Assembly: GCA_902596605.1 (NCBI GenBank)
Contig: CACJUU010000011.1
Coordinates: 1-64,000, forward strand
Direction: 5' to 3'
Length of the DNA: 64,000 nt
DNA from: an uncultured Alphaproteobacteria bacterium
GTDB lineage: Bacteria; Pseudomonadota; Alphaproteobacteria; Rhodobacterales; Rhodobacteraceae
Below are positions 26,507 through 35,312 of the stretch, piece by piece. The stretch's first letter is position 1. Each line of letters begins with the position of its first letter. The notes under the pieces are model-generated. The model made no database searches. It worked only from the letters and a program-made list of their open reading frames with translations, and was not told the DNA's origin. Position numbers and translations under genes: made by a program.

Positions 26507-28138
26507 CTATGAAGCTAGAGTGTAATTTTCGTATTTTTGTCTAAGTGTAAGCTTTGATACTTTACCTGTTGCTGTGAGAGGTAGTTCATTTTCATACACT
26601 ACATCGTCAGGCATTTGCCACTTTGCAAAATGCCCTTCCAAATGTTTAATTAACTCTTCTTTTGACGGTTTTTTGCCCTCTGCGGGAACGACAACTAATA
26701 ATGGTCTTTCATCCCATTTTTCGTGAGGAATAGCAATTACGGCACAATTTTCTACATCTGGATGTGACATAGCTCTGTTTTCTAAATCAATTGAACTGAT
26801 CCATTCTCCACCTGATTTGATCAAATCTTTTGCTCGGTCAGTTAACCTTAAAAAGCCCTGCTCATCAATTGAGGCAACGTCTCCCGTACCGAAATAACCT
26901 TCATCGTCTATGGCAGCTTTACTGGCTTCTTCATTATTGTAATAACCGCCTGCAATTGTGTTCCCTCTAATGTACAAATTACCTACATTTTTACCATCTT
27001 CAGGTAATCTTTTACCGTTATCATCGACAATTTTTAGGTCTACCATAAAAATCTTTCTCCCTTGTGACGTCTGAAGATGCCTTTGTTCTTCAATAGGCAA
27101 TTCAGAAAACGGCGATATAAGGCGACCAGATGTGCCTAATGGGCTTGTTTCGGTCATACCCCATGCGTGGATAACTCTAACACCCATATTTTCAAAAGCT
27201 TCAATTAGCGATTTGGCTGCAGCCGAACCACCAACAAGCATTTCTTCCAAGCCATCCGGCTTTTTTCCCTCTCGTTGTGAAATCTCCTCGAGTAATCCCA
27301 TCCAAACCGTTGGAACACCCCATGCCGAATTAACAGAGTACTTTTCCAGCAAATCGTAGACGCTTTCCCCATCGAGGTTGGCACCTGGGAAAACAAGTGA
27401 CGTACCACTTATTGGCGCGCTGTAAGGTATTCCCCAAGCATTTGCGTGGAAAAGAGGTACTATTGGTAAGATTTTCTTTTTTGGTGAAAAAGAACCAGTG
27501 TTGTAAAAGCATTGAATTAAAGCATGTAAAACAGTTGATCTATGCGAATATAGTACGCCTTTTGGGTTTCCAGTGGTACCGGATGTGTAACAAAGGCCTG
27601 ACGCGGTGTTTTCATCAAATTCAGGCCATTCAAAGTCTGAACTTTCTTTTTCAATTAGATCTTCATAGCAAATAACGTTCGGTATTTTACATTCAGGCAT
27701 ATGCTCTTTATCAGCCATCAAAACATATCTTGTTGAGGATGGAAATTTATCTATAAGCGCCTCAATTATTGGAATAAATGTTAAATCTAGGAAAATTAGT
27801 TTATCCTCTGCGTGATTGACTACATAAGTCATTTGTTCGCTTGAGAGGCGTGGATTAATAGTATGACAAATAGCACCAATTCCGGAGATAGCGAAATACA
27901 ATTCTAAATGTCTAAAGCCATTCCAGGCCAAAGTAGCAATTCTATCACCCATTTTTACACCCAGTGATATAAGTGACTTAGACATTTGCCTTGATCTTCG
28001 CGCTATCTCTGCATAGTTGGTGGTATGAAGAGTTCCCTGAAGCGTTTTGGAAATAATTTCTTCATTTGGATGAATTTTTTCGGCTAATGTTATAATGTCG
28101 GCAATTCTTAAAGGCCGATTCATCATCATTCCATGCAT
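26507..28138 (-). CDS. Fatty-acid-CoA ligase (AMP-binding)
   Basis: ANL ligase of 543 residues of the AlkK/medium- to long-chain type. Motifs: LCYTSGTTGNPKGVLYSHRS, HAWGMTETSPLGT, GYFGTGDVASID, RAKDLIKSGGEWISS and the lysine-bearing LPLTATGKVSKLTL. GGGAGCTCAAAAATG supports the start at 28138. Downstream on the same transcript is the amidase. The ~470-bp region before the start carries two palindromes and a GC-rich hairpin, suggesting regulation, though some of these may serve the opposite gene. Confidence 0.92.
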   Translation of the reverse strand: MHGMMMNRPLRIADIITLAEKIHPNEEIISKTLQGTLHTTNYAEIARRSRQMSKSLISLGVKMGDRIATLAWNGFRHLELYFAISGIGAICHTINPRLSSEQMTYVVNHAEDKLIFLDLTFIPIIEALIDKFPSSTRYVLMADKEHMPECKIPNVICYEDLIEKESSDFEWPEFDENTASGLCYTSGTTGNPKGVLYSHRSTVLHALIQCFYNTGSFSPKKKILPIVPLFHANAWGIPYSAPISGTSLVFPGANLDGESVYDLLEKYSVNSAWGVPTVWMGLLEEISQREGKKPDGLEEMLVGGSAAAKSLIEAFENMGVRVIHAWGMTETSPLGTSGRLISPFSELPIEEQRHLQTSQGRKIFMVDLKIVDDNGKRLPEDGKNVGNLYIRGNTIAGGYYNNEEASKAAIDDEGYFGTGDVASIDEQGFLRLTDRAKDLIKSGGEWISSIDLENRAMSHPDVENCAVIAIPHEKWDERPLLVVVPAEGKKPSKEELIKHLEGHFAKWQMPDDVVYENELPLTATGKVSKLTLRQKYENYTLAS

Positions 28139-28331
28139 TTTTGAGCTCCCAATACAGTTTAATATTTTTTGTAAAGATATTTATATGCATAATTATTATT
28201 GGTTATTTTCAATCTGTCTATTATTAATTATAGATAAAAAGAGTATGTTTTGGCCTATCAAGAACTTATTGGCTAAATAATTAGAGTGTTAAAAAATCCC
28301 ATTTAATAATTCTAGGAATGTAAATAAAATA

Positions 28332-28344
28332 TTACATAATGTAA
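28332..28344. promoter_or_regulatory. Palindrome TTACAT-A-ATGTAA, candidate operator
   Basis: Perfect 6-bp arms with a single-base spacer, about 195 nt upstream of the acyl-CoA ligase ATG. A second related half (TTACATTA) follows at about 28353-28360. The TTACA core also appears in the palindrome upstream of the MaoC operon, so one regulator could act at both. Confidence 0.3.
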
Positions 28345-28463
28345 CTATTTTATTACATTAAGTATCTGATTTTTAAACATTTTTTGTAATTAACGATTGT
28401 TTTTCACTTTATTCTCTATATACTCAAGGCACCTTTATTCAGATTACATCCTCTGGATAGGTC

Positions 28464-28496
28464 GGCTGCGTCCGTGGGGGGACTGCGGGCGCGGTT
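28464..28496 (+). ncRNA. GC-rich hairpin, possible structured leader RNA
   Basis: In strongly AT-rich surroundings the + strand forms CTGCGTCCG / CGGGCGCGG, nine pairs including two G-U wobbles, around an 11-nt G-rich loop (TGGGGGGACTG). No U-tract follows on either strand, so it is not a simple intrinsic terminator. It lies about 120 nt upstream of the 80-residue ORF, where a leader element or small RNA could be. No known riboswitch class was recognised. Confidence 0.3.
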
Positions 28497-28564
28497 CATA
28501 ATCCCCTTAATTTTACATTTTCCAATATTACATGTAGTTTTTTTTTTATAACAATTTACTTTAC

Positions 28565-28574
28565 GTTACGTAAC
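28565..28574. promoter_or_regulatory. Perfect palindrome GTTACGTAAC
   Basis: A 10-bp perfect palindrome 40 nt upstream of the small ORF start, followed closely by a further GTTAC. At this distance it would overlap the promoter or transcript start, as expected for a repressor site. Function inferred only. Confidence 0.25.
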
Positions 28575-28614
28575 AGTGTGTTACCATCTATTACAAATTT
28601 ATGGAGCATATGAC

Positions 28615-28857
28615 ATGAGCAATAATATTATTGAGACGAACCTTGGTAAAAAAGTTGACCTGCAAAGAATTTCAGAGGGATCTGCATCGCCAATTACCAA
28701 AGCAGGCGCTTTTTATGTATTCTCTTTGAGAGTGGCAGGAGATGATGTTAGAGAATATTCCTTTACCAATAGGGACAGAGCTGTTTCCATGCGCTCAGTT
28801 TTGGTAAGTCACCTCGCACAGAAAATACAATTAGATACAAAGAAAAAAGTTATCTAA
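28615..28857 (+). CDS. Small protein of unknown function (80 residues)
   Basis: The track ORF opens at 28576, but GGAG lies 8 nt before the ATG at 28615 and the preceding codons look non-coding, so the product begins MSNNIIETNLGKKVDLQRIS. It is soluble, mixed-charge, without Cys pairs or a membrane segment; the C-terminal half (EYSFTNRDRAVSMRSVLVSH) looks like a compact alpha/beta domain. No family is recognised. It overlaps the convergent NTF2-like gene by 4 nt. A long, structured upstream region suggests that its expression is controlled. Confidence 0.55.
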   Translation: MSNNIIETNLGKKVDLQRISEGSASPITKAGAFYVFSLRVAGDDVREYSFTNRDRAVSMRSVLVSHLAQKIQLDTKKKVI

Positions 28858-29279
28858 TACGTATTATTTTTACTTGTAAGCTTTTCGAAAAATGGATCAT
28901 TGGAGGTAAGAAGATTCATAAATCTTCTCAATTCTCCTACCGACTTATATGGTCTCATTACTACCTCGAATTTTTCAATTAAGCCTCGTTTATTTAGAGT
29001 AATCATATCCACTCCAGTTGCATCTAGGTGACCAATTTTGCAACTAAACTCCAGAAAATAGTCTAAGTCATTACATAATACGCGCTTGTATTCTAAATTT
29101 TTGAATACTGAACCCACGTGGCTTAATATCCTCGCCACAACTTCTTTCCCTTGCCATTCCTTCCAGTAGGTTGGTGGTTTAAAGATAATGTTTTTATCAA
29201 AAATAGACTCAAGTTCATCCACATTATTTGATTTTATAGCGATAAAAAAACTTTCGATTGTTGGGTGGTATGTGTGCAT
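28854..29279 (-). CDS. NTF2-like (SnoaL-type) protein
   Basis: The 141 residues have the cone-fold signature of nuclear-transport-factor-2-like proteins: an N-terminal helix (TIESFFIAIKSNNVDELESI), then FDKNIIFKPP and WQGKEVVARILSHV, then beta strands ending VVMRPYKSVGELRRFM. Members act as small isomerases, hydrolases or binding proteins. It is divergent from the homogentisate operon across a 76-bp AT-rich promoter region, so a link to that pathway is possible but unproven. Confidence 0.7.
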   Translation of the reverse strand: MHTYHPTIESFFIAIKSNNVDELESIFDKNIIFKPPTYWKEWQGKEVVARILSHVGSVFKNLEYKRVLCNDLDYFLEFSCKIGHLDATGVDMITLNKRGLIEKFEVVMRPYKSVGELRRFMNLLTSNDPFFEKLTSKNNTY

Positions 29280-29355
29280 AATATTTTATATTTTTAATTA
29301 GTTATGTTATGTTTGTATATATATCACTCAGATAAAATATCAGATCGAGATAATA

Positions 29356-30714
29356 ATGCCAGACGGTAGTGTAAAATCTAAAAGTAAATCATTAGAAACT
29401 AATTTAAAATTTAAATATATGCCAGGTTTTGGTAATGACTTTGAAACTGAGGCTCTCGATGGTGCATTACCACAGGGGATGAACAGCCCACAAAAATGTG
29501 CTTATGGTTTGTATGCTGAACAATTATCAGGTACGCCTTTTACAGCTCCTCGTGCTCGAAATGAAAGAACTTGGTGTTATAGGATTTATCCGTCCGTCAA
29601 GCATCTTAATAAGTTAGAAAAAATTAATCTCCCATATTGGAAAAGTGCGCCCAGCATAAATGATGATGTTATAAGCCTTGGTCAATATCGATGGGATCCA
29701 ATTCCTATTACTAAGACGGGAGATACTTTTATTACTGGAATGCGTACTATTACAACTACAGGTCATGTCAGTATGCAGACAGGAATGGCATCACATGTCT
29801 ATGTTGCTGATAAATCAATGGATAAAGACTATTTTTATTCAGCTGATAGTGAGTTATTAGTTGTTCCACAAATAGGCGGTATAGTATTTAAGACAGAGCT
29901 TGGGTTAATCGACATTGCGCCAGGTGAAGTAGCGCTAATACCACGCGGACTCGTTTTCTCAGTATTACTTCAAGACGAGATATGTCGTGGTTTTGTTTGC
30001 GAAAACTATGGTCAAAAGTTTATTCTCCCTAACAGAGGCCCTATTGGGGCTAATTGTCTCGCAAATTCTAGAGATTTTAAAGTTCCAAAAGCTTATTTCG
30101 AGGATAAAGAAGAAAACGGTAACCTTACAGTTAAATGGTGTGGTTCGTTTTACTCGTGTCGTTTATTAAGATCACCATTGGACATTGTTGCCTGGCATGG
30201 AAATTACGCTCCATGGAAATATGATCTTAGAAATTTCTCTCCTGTAAGTGCCGTATTATTCGACCATCCCGATCCATCAATTTATACAGTTCTAACATCA
30301 CCTTCAGGAATTGAAGGAACAGCAAATATAGACTTCATTTTATTTAGAGACAGATGGAATGTTGCTGAAAATACGTTTAGACCACCTTGGTATCATAAAA
30401 ATGTTATGTCCGAATTGATGGGAAATATTGTGGGTAAATATGATGCAAAACCTACTGGGTTTATACCTGGGGGGATTAGTCTTCACAATATGATGCTACC
30501 TCATGGTCCAGATAAAGATGCTTTTGAAGGGGCTTCAAACGCTGATTTAAAACCTCAAAAATTAGAAAATACTATGACTTTCATGTTCGAGTCACGGTTT
30601 CCTCAACATCTTACTGAATTCGCAGCAAAAGAAGCGCCTCTGCAGGAAGACTATGCAGAATGTTGGACTGGACTTGAGAAAAAGTTTAATGGAACCCCAG
30701 AAGGCAACTGGTAG
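29356..30714 (+). CDS. hmgA: Homogentisate 1,2-dioxygenase
   Basis: Non-heme Fe(II) ring-cleaving dioxygenase that opens homogentisate to maleylacetoacetate. The 452-residue length is typical, and near-universal segments are present: [14 protein letters not shown] at the start, [20 protein letters not shown], then [14 protein letters not shown] and [20 protein letters not shown], which carry iron ligands. First gene of a five-gene operon; its TAG overlaps the GTG of fahA. Confidence 0.97.
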   Translation: MPDGSVKSKSKSLETNLKFKYMPGFGNDFETEALDGALPQGMNSPQKCAYGLYAEQLSGTPFTAPRARNERTWCYRIYPSVKHLNKLEKINLPYWKSAPSINDDVISLGQYRWDPIPITKTGDTFITGMRTITTTGHVSMQTGMASHVYVADKSMDKDYFYSADSELLVVPQIGGIVFKTELGLIDIAPGEVALIPRGLVFSVLLQDEICRGFVCENYGQKFILPNRGPIGANCLANSRDFKVPKAYFEDKEENGNLTVKWCGSFYSCRLLRSPLDIVAWHGNYAPWKYDLRNFSPVSAVLFDHPDPSIYTVLTSPSGIEGTANIDFILFRDRWNVAENTFRPPWYHKNVMSELMGNIVGKYDAKPTGFIPGGISLHNMMLPHGPDKDAFEGASNADLKPQKLENTMTFMFESRFPQHLTEFAAKEAPLQEDYAECWTGLEKKFNGTPEGNW

Positions 30715-31952
30715 TGTCGCTCGATTTAATTAAGTCATTCCTTGAGACAGCGAATAATAGAAATTGTGACTTTCCTCTAAATAATCTTCCTTTTGGCGTC
30801 TGTTTCGAAGAAAGCAAAAAGAAGTGTTTTTCCGCTACTGCAATTGGTGATCAGGTTCTTAACCTCACTTATGCTGAGGAATTAGGTCTTATACCCGACC
30901 TCGGATTTAAACACGTTTTATTGAACTCCTTTATGTCAAAGGGGTCAAGTTCTCGAAAAGAGATTCGTAAGGTTTTACAGGAGTTATTATCAGAAAACTC
31001 AAAAAAAATTAGTGAAGTTCAGAGATGCCTTTTACCCTTGAACAATTGTTACAATAGTAAAGCGTTTGAAATTTCAGAATATACTGACTTTTACTCCTGT
31101 AAAAATCATGCGCTCAATGCAAGTAAAATTATAAGAGGGGAAAATGCTGAATTGTCAAAAAATTGGTATACTTTACCTGTTGCCTACAACGGACGTGCTT
31201 CATCTGTAGTGATATCCGATAGTGATATTCGAAGGCCAACCGGACAAATTTATGAACTAACCAATGATATTGTAAAATTTGAGCCAACCAAGAAGCTTGA
31301 TTTTGAACTTGAGATGGGCACAGTGATTGGTGGCAGTTTGCCAATAGGCGAAACATTGGATTTTGAGGGAGCTGAAAATTTAATTTTTGGGTATGTTTTG
31401 CTAAATGATTGGTCTGCCAGAGACATACAGGCGTGGGAATATCAACCATTAGGTCCATTCCTTTCAAAGTCATTTGGAACAAGTATTAGCCCCTGGATAG
31501 TTTCTCCGGAAGCTCTTGAGCCGTTTAAAACAACTCCTCCCGAGAGGGACTTTCAACTACTCCCACATTTTGAGGACGATAAAGCGTTTGTCTTCGATAT
31601 AGATCTAAAAGTAACCTTAATTGAGTATGGTGGTACGAAGACTGATATAGTGGAAACCAATGCAAAAGAGCTTTATTACTCGCCAGTTCAACAGCTTATA
31701 CACCATGCATCAGCTGGATGTGGTATCTCAACAGGAGATTTGATGGGTTCGGGAACAATATCAGGGATAGAAAAAGGAAGTTTTGGTTGCATGTTAGAGT
31801 TATCGTGGGGTGGACAAGAAAAAATAGCTTTGAGCTCTGGGGAAAAACGTGATTTCCTACTAGATAACGATACTGTTGTTTTGAACGGAATTGCATCTGC
31901 TGAAAAGTTTAAAATAGGATTTAGTTCGTGCTCTGGAAGAATTATAAAATGA
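30714..31952 (+). CDS. fahA: Fumarylacetoacetase
   Basis: Hydrolyses fumarylacetoacetate to fumarate and acetoacetate, the last step of homogentisate breakdown. The 412-residue protein has the FAH N-terminal domain (NNLPFGVCFEES) and C-terminal catalytic domain with LNDWSARDIQAWEYQPLGPF and SKSFGTSISPWIVSPEAL. The start is GTG, overlapping the hmgA stop as TAGTG, which implies coupled translation. The isomerase needed between HmgA and this enzyme is not encoded in the operon. Confidence 0.96.
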   Translation: MSLDLIKSFLETANNRNCDFPLNNLPFGVCFEESKKKCFSATAIGDQVLNLTYAEELGLIPDLGFKHVLLNSFMSKGSSSRKEIRKVLQELLSENSKKISEVQRCLLPLNNCYNSKAFEISEYTDFYSCKNHALNASKIIRGENAELSKNWYTLPVAYNGRASSVVISDSDIRRPTGQIYELTNDIVKFEPTKKLDFELEMGTVIGGSLPIGETLDFEGAENLIFGYVLLNDWSARDIQAWEYQPLGPFLSKSFGTSISPWIVSPEALEPFKTTPPERDFQLLPHFEDDKAFVFDIDLKVTLIEYGGTKTDIVETNAKELYYSPVQQLIHHASAGCGISTGDLMGSGTISGIEKGSFGCMLELSWGGQEKIALSSGEKRDFLLDNDTVVLNGIASAEKFKIGFSSCSGRIIK

Positions 31953-31962
31953 TAGGAAAAAA

Positions 31963-32907
31963 ATGAAGAAATTTGCGTCACAAAATGATTTAGATGAGAA
32001 AAAAATTTCATTTGAAGAAATAGGTAATGATCTTTTTGCTTTTACAGCTGAAGGTGACCCAAATTCAGGCATAATAGTTGGTGATGATAGCGTAATGGTC
32101 ATTGATGCGCAGGCTACACCAACCTTAGCGAGACAGGTAATCCAAAAAGTCAGGTCTGTTACTGATAAACCTATATCGCACTTAGTTCTGTCGCACTATC
32201 ATGCTGTTAGGGTGCTAGGTGCAGCTGAGTATAAGGCAAGCAATATCATAATGAGTAGCAAAGCAAGATCAATGATTGTAGAAAGAGGACAAGAAGATTG
32301 GGATAGTGAGTTTGATAGGTTTCCCCGACTATTTAAGGGACATGAAGAGATCCCAGGGCTTACTTGGCCAACGACAACATTTGATAAAAAAATGTCACTA
32401 TTTTTAGGTAAACGACGGGTTGATTTATATTTTTTAGGCAGAGCGCATACTGCTGGAGATATAGTTATTCATGTACCAGACTCAAACGTATTATTCACTG
32501 GCGATATTGTTGAATATAAGTCGGCTTGTTATTGTGGTGATGCGCATTTACAGGATTGGCCGAAAACGTTAGGAAAAATTGCAAAATTTCAGGCTGTTTC
32601 TTTAGTTCCCGGAAGGGGTGACGCTCTTACAGATCCAAGACAAATAAATGATGCAATTGAATTGACAGAAGACTTTGTTACGTCAACGTTTAAATCAGTC
32701 TCAAAAATAGCTAATGCAGGCGGTGATTTAAAAGAAGCCATGTCTTCTTGTAGAGATGAGTGTGATAAAAAGTTTTCCGGTTATGCTATTTATGAGCATT
32801 GTTTACCTTTTAATGTCTCAAGAGCTTTTGATGAAGCAAAAGGTGTTGATCATCCTAGAATTTGGACGGCTGAACGAGATAAAGAAATGTGGGATTTATT
32901 ACATTGA
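31963..32907 (+). CDS. Metallo-beta-lactamase-fold protein with altered metal motif
   Basis: MBL-fold protein of 314 residues embedded in the homogentisate operon, a known association in alphaproteobacteria. The usual HxHxDH motif reads SHYHAVRVLG: both first histidines remain but Asp and the third His are replaced by Val and Arg. Later ligand regions GRAHTAGD and LFTGDIVEY are conserved. A mononuclear metal site or a changed reaction is therefore likely. It starts 10 nt after fahA, with AGGAAAAAAATG. Exact reaction unknown. Confidence 0.85.
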   Translation: MKKFASQNDLDEKKISFEEIGNDLFAFTAEGDPNSGIIVGDDSVMVIDAQATPTLARQVIQKVRSVTDKPISHLVLSHYHAVRVLGAAEYKASNIIMSSKARSMIVERGQEDWDSEFDRFPRLFKGHEEIPGLTWPTTTFDKKMSLFLGKRRVDLYFLGRAHTAGDIVIHVPDSNVLFTGDIVEYKSACYCGDAHLQDWPKTLGKIAKFQAVSLVPGRGDALTDPRQINDAIELTEDFVTSTFKSVSKIANAGGDLKEAMSSCRDECDKKFSGYAIYEHCLPFNVSRAFDEAKGVDHPRIWTAERDKEMWDLLH

Positions 32908-34517
32908 GTCGTGCGGCGAACTTTTCAAAAAACTATAACTATAAGGAATTTCCCTTTAAAATACCTCCTGAGATTGCGGAGGGAAGTCAAGAAATATATC
33001 CTGTGGTCATTGTGGGTGCTGGACCAATTGGTTTGTCCTTAGCAATTGATTTAGCTCAAAGAGGTGTAAAAAGTGTCCTTTTGGATGACAATAACATTGT
33101 TTCAACCGGTTCAAGAGCAATTTGTTGGGCTAAGAGAACTTTAGAAATTTTCGATCGACTGGGTGTTGCCACAAAAATGATGGCAAAGGGTATTACCTGG
33201 GAAACGGGCAGACTATTCAATGGAGATGAAGAAGTTTTCTCATTCAATTTGCTTCCAGACAAAGGCCAAAAATTTCCAGCATTTATAAATTTACAGCAGT
33301 ATTATGTAGAAGAATATTTGATTGAAAGATGCTTTGAGCTGAAAGACTATATTGATCTCAGGTTTAGTAGCGAAGTTATTGATCATGAACAAAATAAAGA
33401 AACAGTCAATATCACTGTCAGATGTCCGAAAGGCGATTATGGGTTGAAATCACGCTACATGGTAGCGTGCGATGGTGCAGAGTCGCCAACTAGAAAAAGA
33501 ATGAATCTTTCTTTTGACGGTGAGGTTTTTGATGAGCATTTCTTGATTGTAGATATTGTAATGGAAACCCAACCATTTGAAAGTGATAGACCTGAGCGCT
33601 GGTTTTGGTTTGCACCAACATTTCATAAAGGCCAATCTGCTTTATTACATAAACAAGCAGAAAATATTTACCGAATAGACTTACAACTTGAAGAAAATAT
33701 CGATAAAAAAAAGGAACTTGATCCTGAAAGAGTAAGGAAAAGAATAAAAAAAGTTGTAAAGTCCGACAATTTTGAAATTGACTGGATGAGTATTTACAAA
33801 TTTAAGTGTGCTTCTTTAGATAAAATGGTGTTTGATAGAATTATTTTTGTTGGAGATAGTGCACATGTCGTAAGCCCATTTGGAGCCAGAGGCGGTAATG
33901 GTGGTATGCATGATGTGGATAATCTAGGATGGAAACTTGCTTCGATCTTAAAAGGCGATTCATCATGTGAGATTTTAAATAGTTACAATGATGAGCGAAT
34001 TGAGGCGGCAAAGGAGAATATATTAAATTCCTCTAGAGCAACAAACTTTATGACCCCAAAAAACAAGATGGCTAAAGTTTTTCGTGATCAGGTTCTTAAG
34101 ATAGCAACGAGTAATAAATTTACTCGAAATTTGATTAATTCGGGTAGGCTTTCTGTCCCATTTAAGATTAATAGCTTTAAGCTCGATAATGAGTACAAAA
34201 ATGATCCCTTGCTAGGATCTATATATATAGACTTTCCAATTCTTGATAGAAAAGGAAATCGATTGTTTCTCACAGATTTGATTGCTAATAGCTATAATTT
34301 GCTGTTATTTTCTAAAATTAAAATGGAGTTTCCGAACAATTTAAATATTATAAGTGTTGGGAAAAAAACCAATCAAGATGTGGATTTCGTAGATTTTGAA
34401 GGAAAAGGTTTAGAAAGATATACATTGGGTCTAAATTACCTTATCAGACCGGATGGTTACATTGTAGGCATATTTAAAGAAGTAAATATTGAGACATTGG
34501 AAAAATATATGCTCTAG
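32889..34517 (+). CDS. FAD-dependent aromatic hydroxylase (MhpA-like)
   Basis: Class A flavoprotein monooxygenase of 542 residues. VVIVGAGPIGLSLAIDLAQR is the ADP-binding motif near residue 40, DGAESPTRKRM the DG region, and VGDSAHVVSPFGARGGNGGM the second FAD motif. The C-terminal thioredoxin-like domain of MhpA-type enzymes follows. The start is GTG at 32889 or TTG at 32904, the latter forming a TTGA overlap with the preceding stop. In this operon hydroxylation of 3-hydroxyphenylacetate or a similar acid to homogentisate is a reasonable inference. Confidence 0.88.
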   Translation: MGFITLSRAANFSKNYNYKEFPFKIPPEIAEGSQEIYPVVIVGAGPIGLSLAIDLAQRGVKSVLLDDNNIVSTGSRAICWAKRTLEIFDRLGVATKMMAKGITWETGRLFNGDEEVFSFNLLPDKGQKFPAFINLQQYYVEEYLIERCFELKDYIDLRFSSEVIDHEQNKETVNITVRCPKGDYGLKSRYMVACDGAESPTRKRMNLSFDGEVFDEHFLIVDIVMETQPFESDRPERWFWFAPTFHKGQSALLHKQAENIYRIDLQLEENIDKKKELDPERVRKRIKKVVKSDNFEIDWMSIYKFKCASLDKMVFDRIIFVGDSAHVVSPFGARGGNGGMHDVDNLGWKLASILKGDSSCEILNSYNDERIEAAKENILNSSRATNFMTPKNKMAKVFRDQVLKIATSNKFTRNLINSGRLSVPFKINSFKLDNEYKNDPLLGSIYIDFPILDRKGNRLFLTDLIANSYNLLLFSKIKMEFPNNLNIISVGKKTNQDVDFVDFEGKGLERYTLGLNYLIRPDGYIVGIFKEVNIETLEKYML

Positions 34518-34544
34518 ATATTACGTTTTGGGAGAAAAAAATAA

Positions 34545-34736
34545 ATGCCACTAAATGACGAACTTTACTCACGACTTGTAAATCTCTACCAAGATCTCGA
34601 TGACCAAAAAATTCATCAGTTAAACGCTAGGATTATTTTACTTCTATCAGAAAACGTATCAGACTCTTTAGTCATAGAAAAAATAATCGAACAAGTCGAA
34701 TCTGAAAAGAAAAACCCTCAAATATCGATTGCTTAA
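34545..34736 (+). CDS. DUF2783 protein
   Basis: The 63-residue product (LYSRLVNLYQDLDDQKIHQ, then ARIILLLSEN) matches my recollection of DUF2783, a small helical family found repeatedly next to homogentisate-type hydroxylases in alpha- and betaproteobacteria. GGGAGAAAAAAATAAATG precedes it. It may be an accessory subunit of the flavin hydroxylase, but no function is established. It is the last gene of the operon. Confidence 0.75.
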   Translation: MPLNDELYSRLVNLYQDLDDQKIHQLNARIILLLSENVSDSLVIEKIIEQVESEKKNPQISIA

Positions 34737-34745
34737 GAGCATTTT

Positions 34746-35030
34746 CTAAAAGGGTAAAGTACCGCGTAGAGAAGAGATTATCGGGATTATTTTTTGTAAT
34801 AAACCCAGAAAATTAATCCCAAATTTCGGTAGAAGCCAAAAAACTAAGGCTAATAAAATTACAGCGCTTATAATTAAAACAATATTTTGCGGCCTGAAGG
34901 TGTTGCGATCAGAATCGAGAATTCTCCCTACCGTGTCTTTAGTCTTGTTACTGTCTTTGGTTTTTAAAAACGGTTGTAATATCCACGCTACAAATAAAAT
35001 TAGAATTAATAAAAAAATCAAATGGACCAT
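34746..35030 (-). CDS. Small two-helix membrane protein
   Basis: From the Met at 35030 the product is 94 residues: a first membrane helix (MVHLIFLLILILFVAWIL), a polar linker (KTKDSNKTKDTVGRILDSDR), and a second helix (NIVLIISAVILLALVFWLLP). The track start at 35114 adds 28 polar residues that would precede the first helix and look non-coding; AGAGAG precedes 35030. The tail resembles the membrane-proximal part of some DnaJ-like membrane proteins, but no J domain is present. Function unknown; convergent with DUF2783. Confidence 0.55.
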   Translation of the reverse strand: MVHLIFLLILILFVAWILQPFLKTKDSNKTKDTVGRILDSDRNTFRPQNIVLIISAVILLALVFWLLPKFGINFLGLLQKIIPIISSLRGTLPF

Positions 35031-35312
35031 GAAAATATTCTCTCTGTTGTTAGTTGCTTCAAAATTTGAAGTTAAATTTACTGTTTTTTGAAAACATATT
35101 CTATATCTCCCCAACAGTTAGTCGGAGAAATCCATAATAACTCTACGTTTTTAATGCTCAGGCTACTCTAAAGAGACACCTTATATTTAAAAAAGATTAA
35201 TGGAGTTTATATAAAAACAGATCTACGTAATTGTCGGTATTCGGTTTTTATTTGGGTGCAGCGATAACCAGTTTCTTGCTAAAATGTTAAATTCAATACT
35301 AGCTAGCTGCCT

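Larger units (their letters stand above)
28139..28614. other. Divergent intergenic region with palindromes and GC-rich hairpin
   Basis: This region separates the acyl-CoA ligase (-) from a small + strand gene. It is very AT-rich apart from one GC-rich block. It contains the palindromes at 28332-28344 and 28565-28574 and the hairpin at 28464-28496, each listed separately. No coding remnant was found in either direction. Confidence 0.5.
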
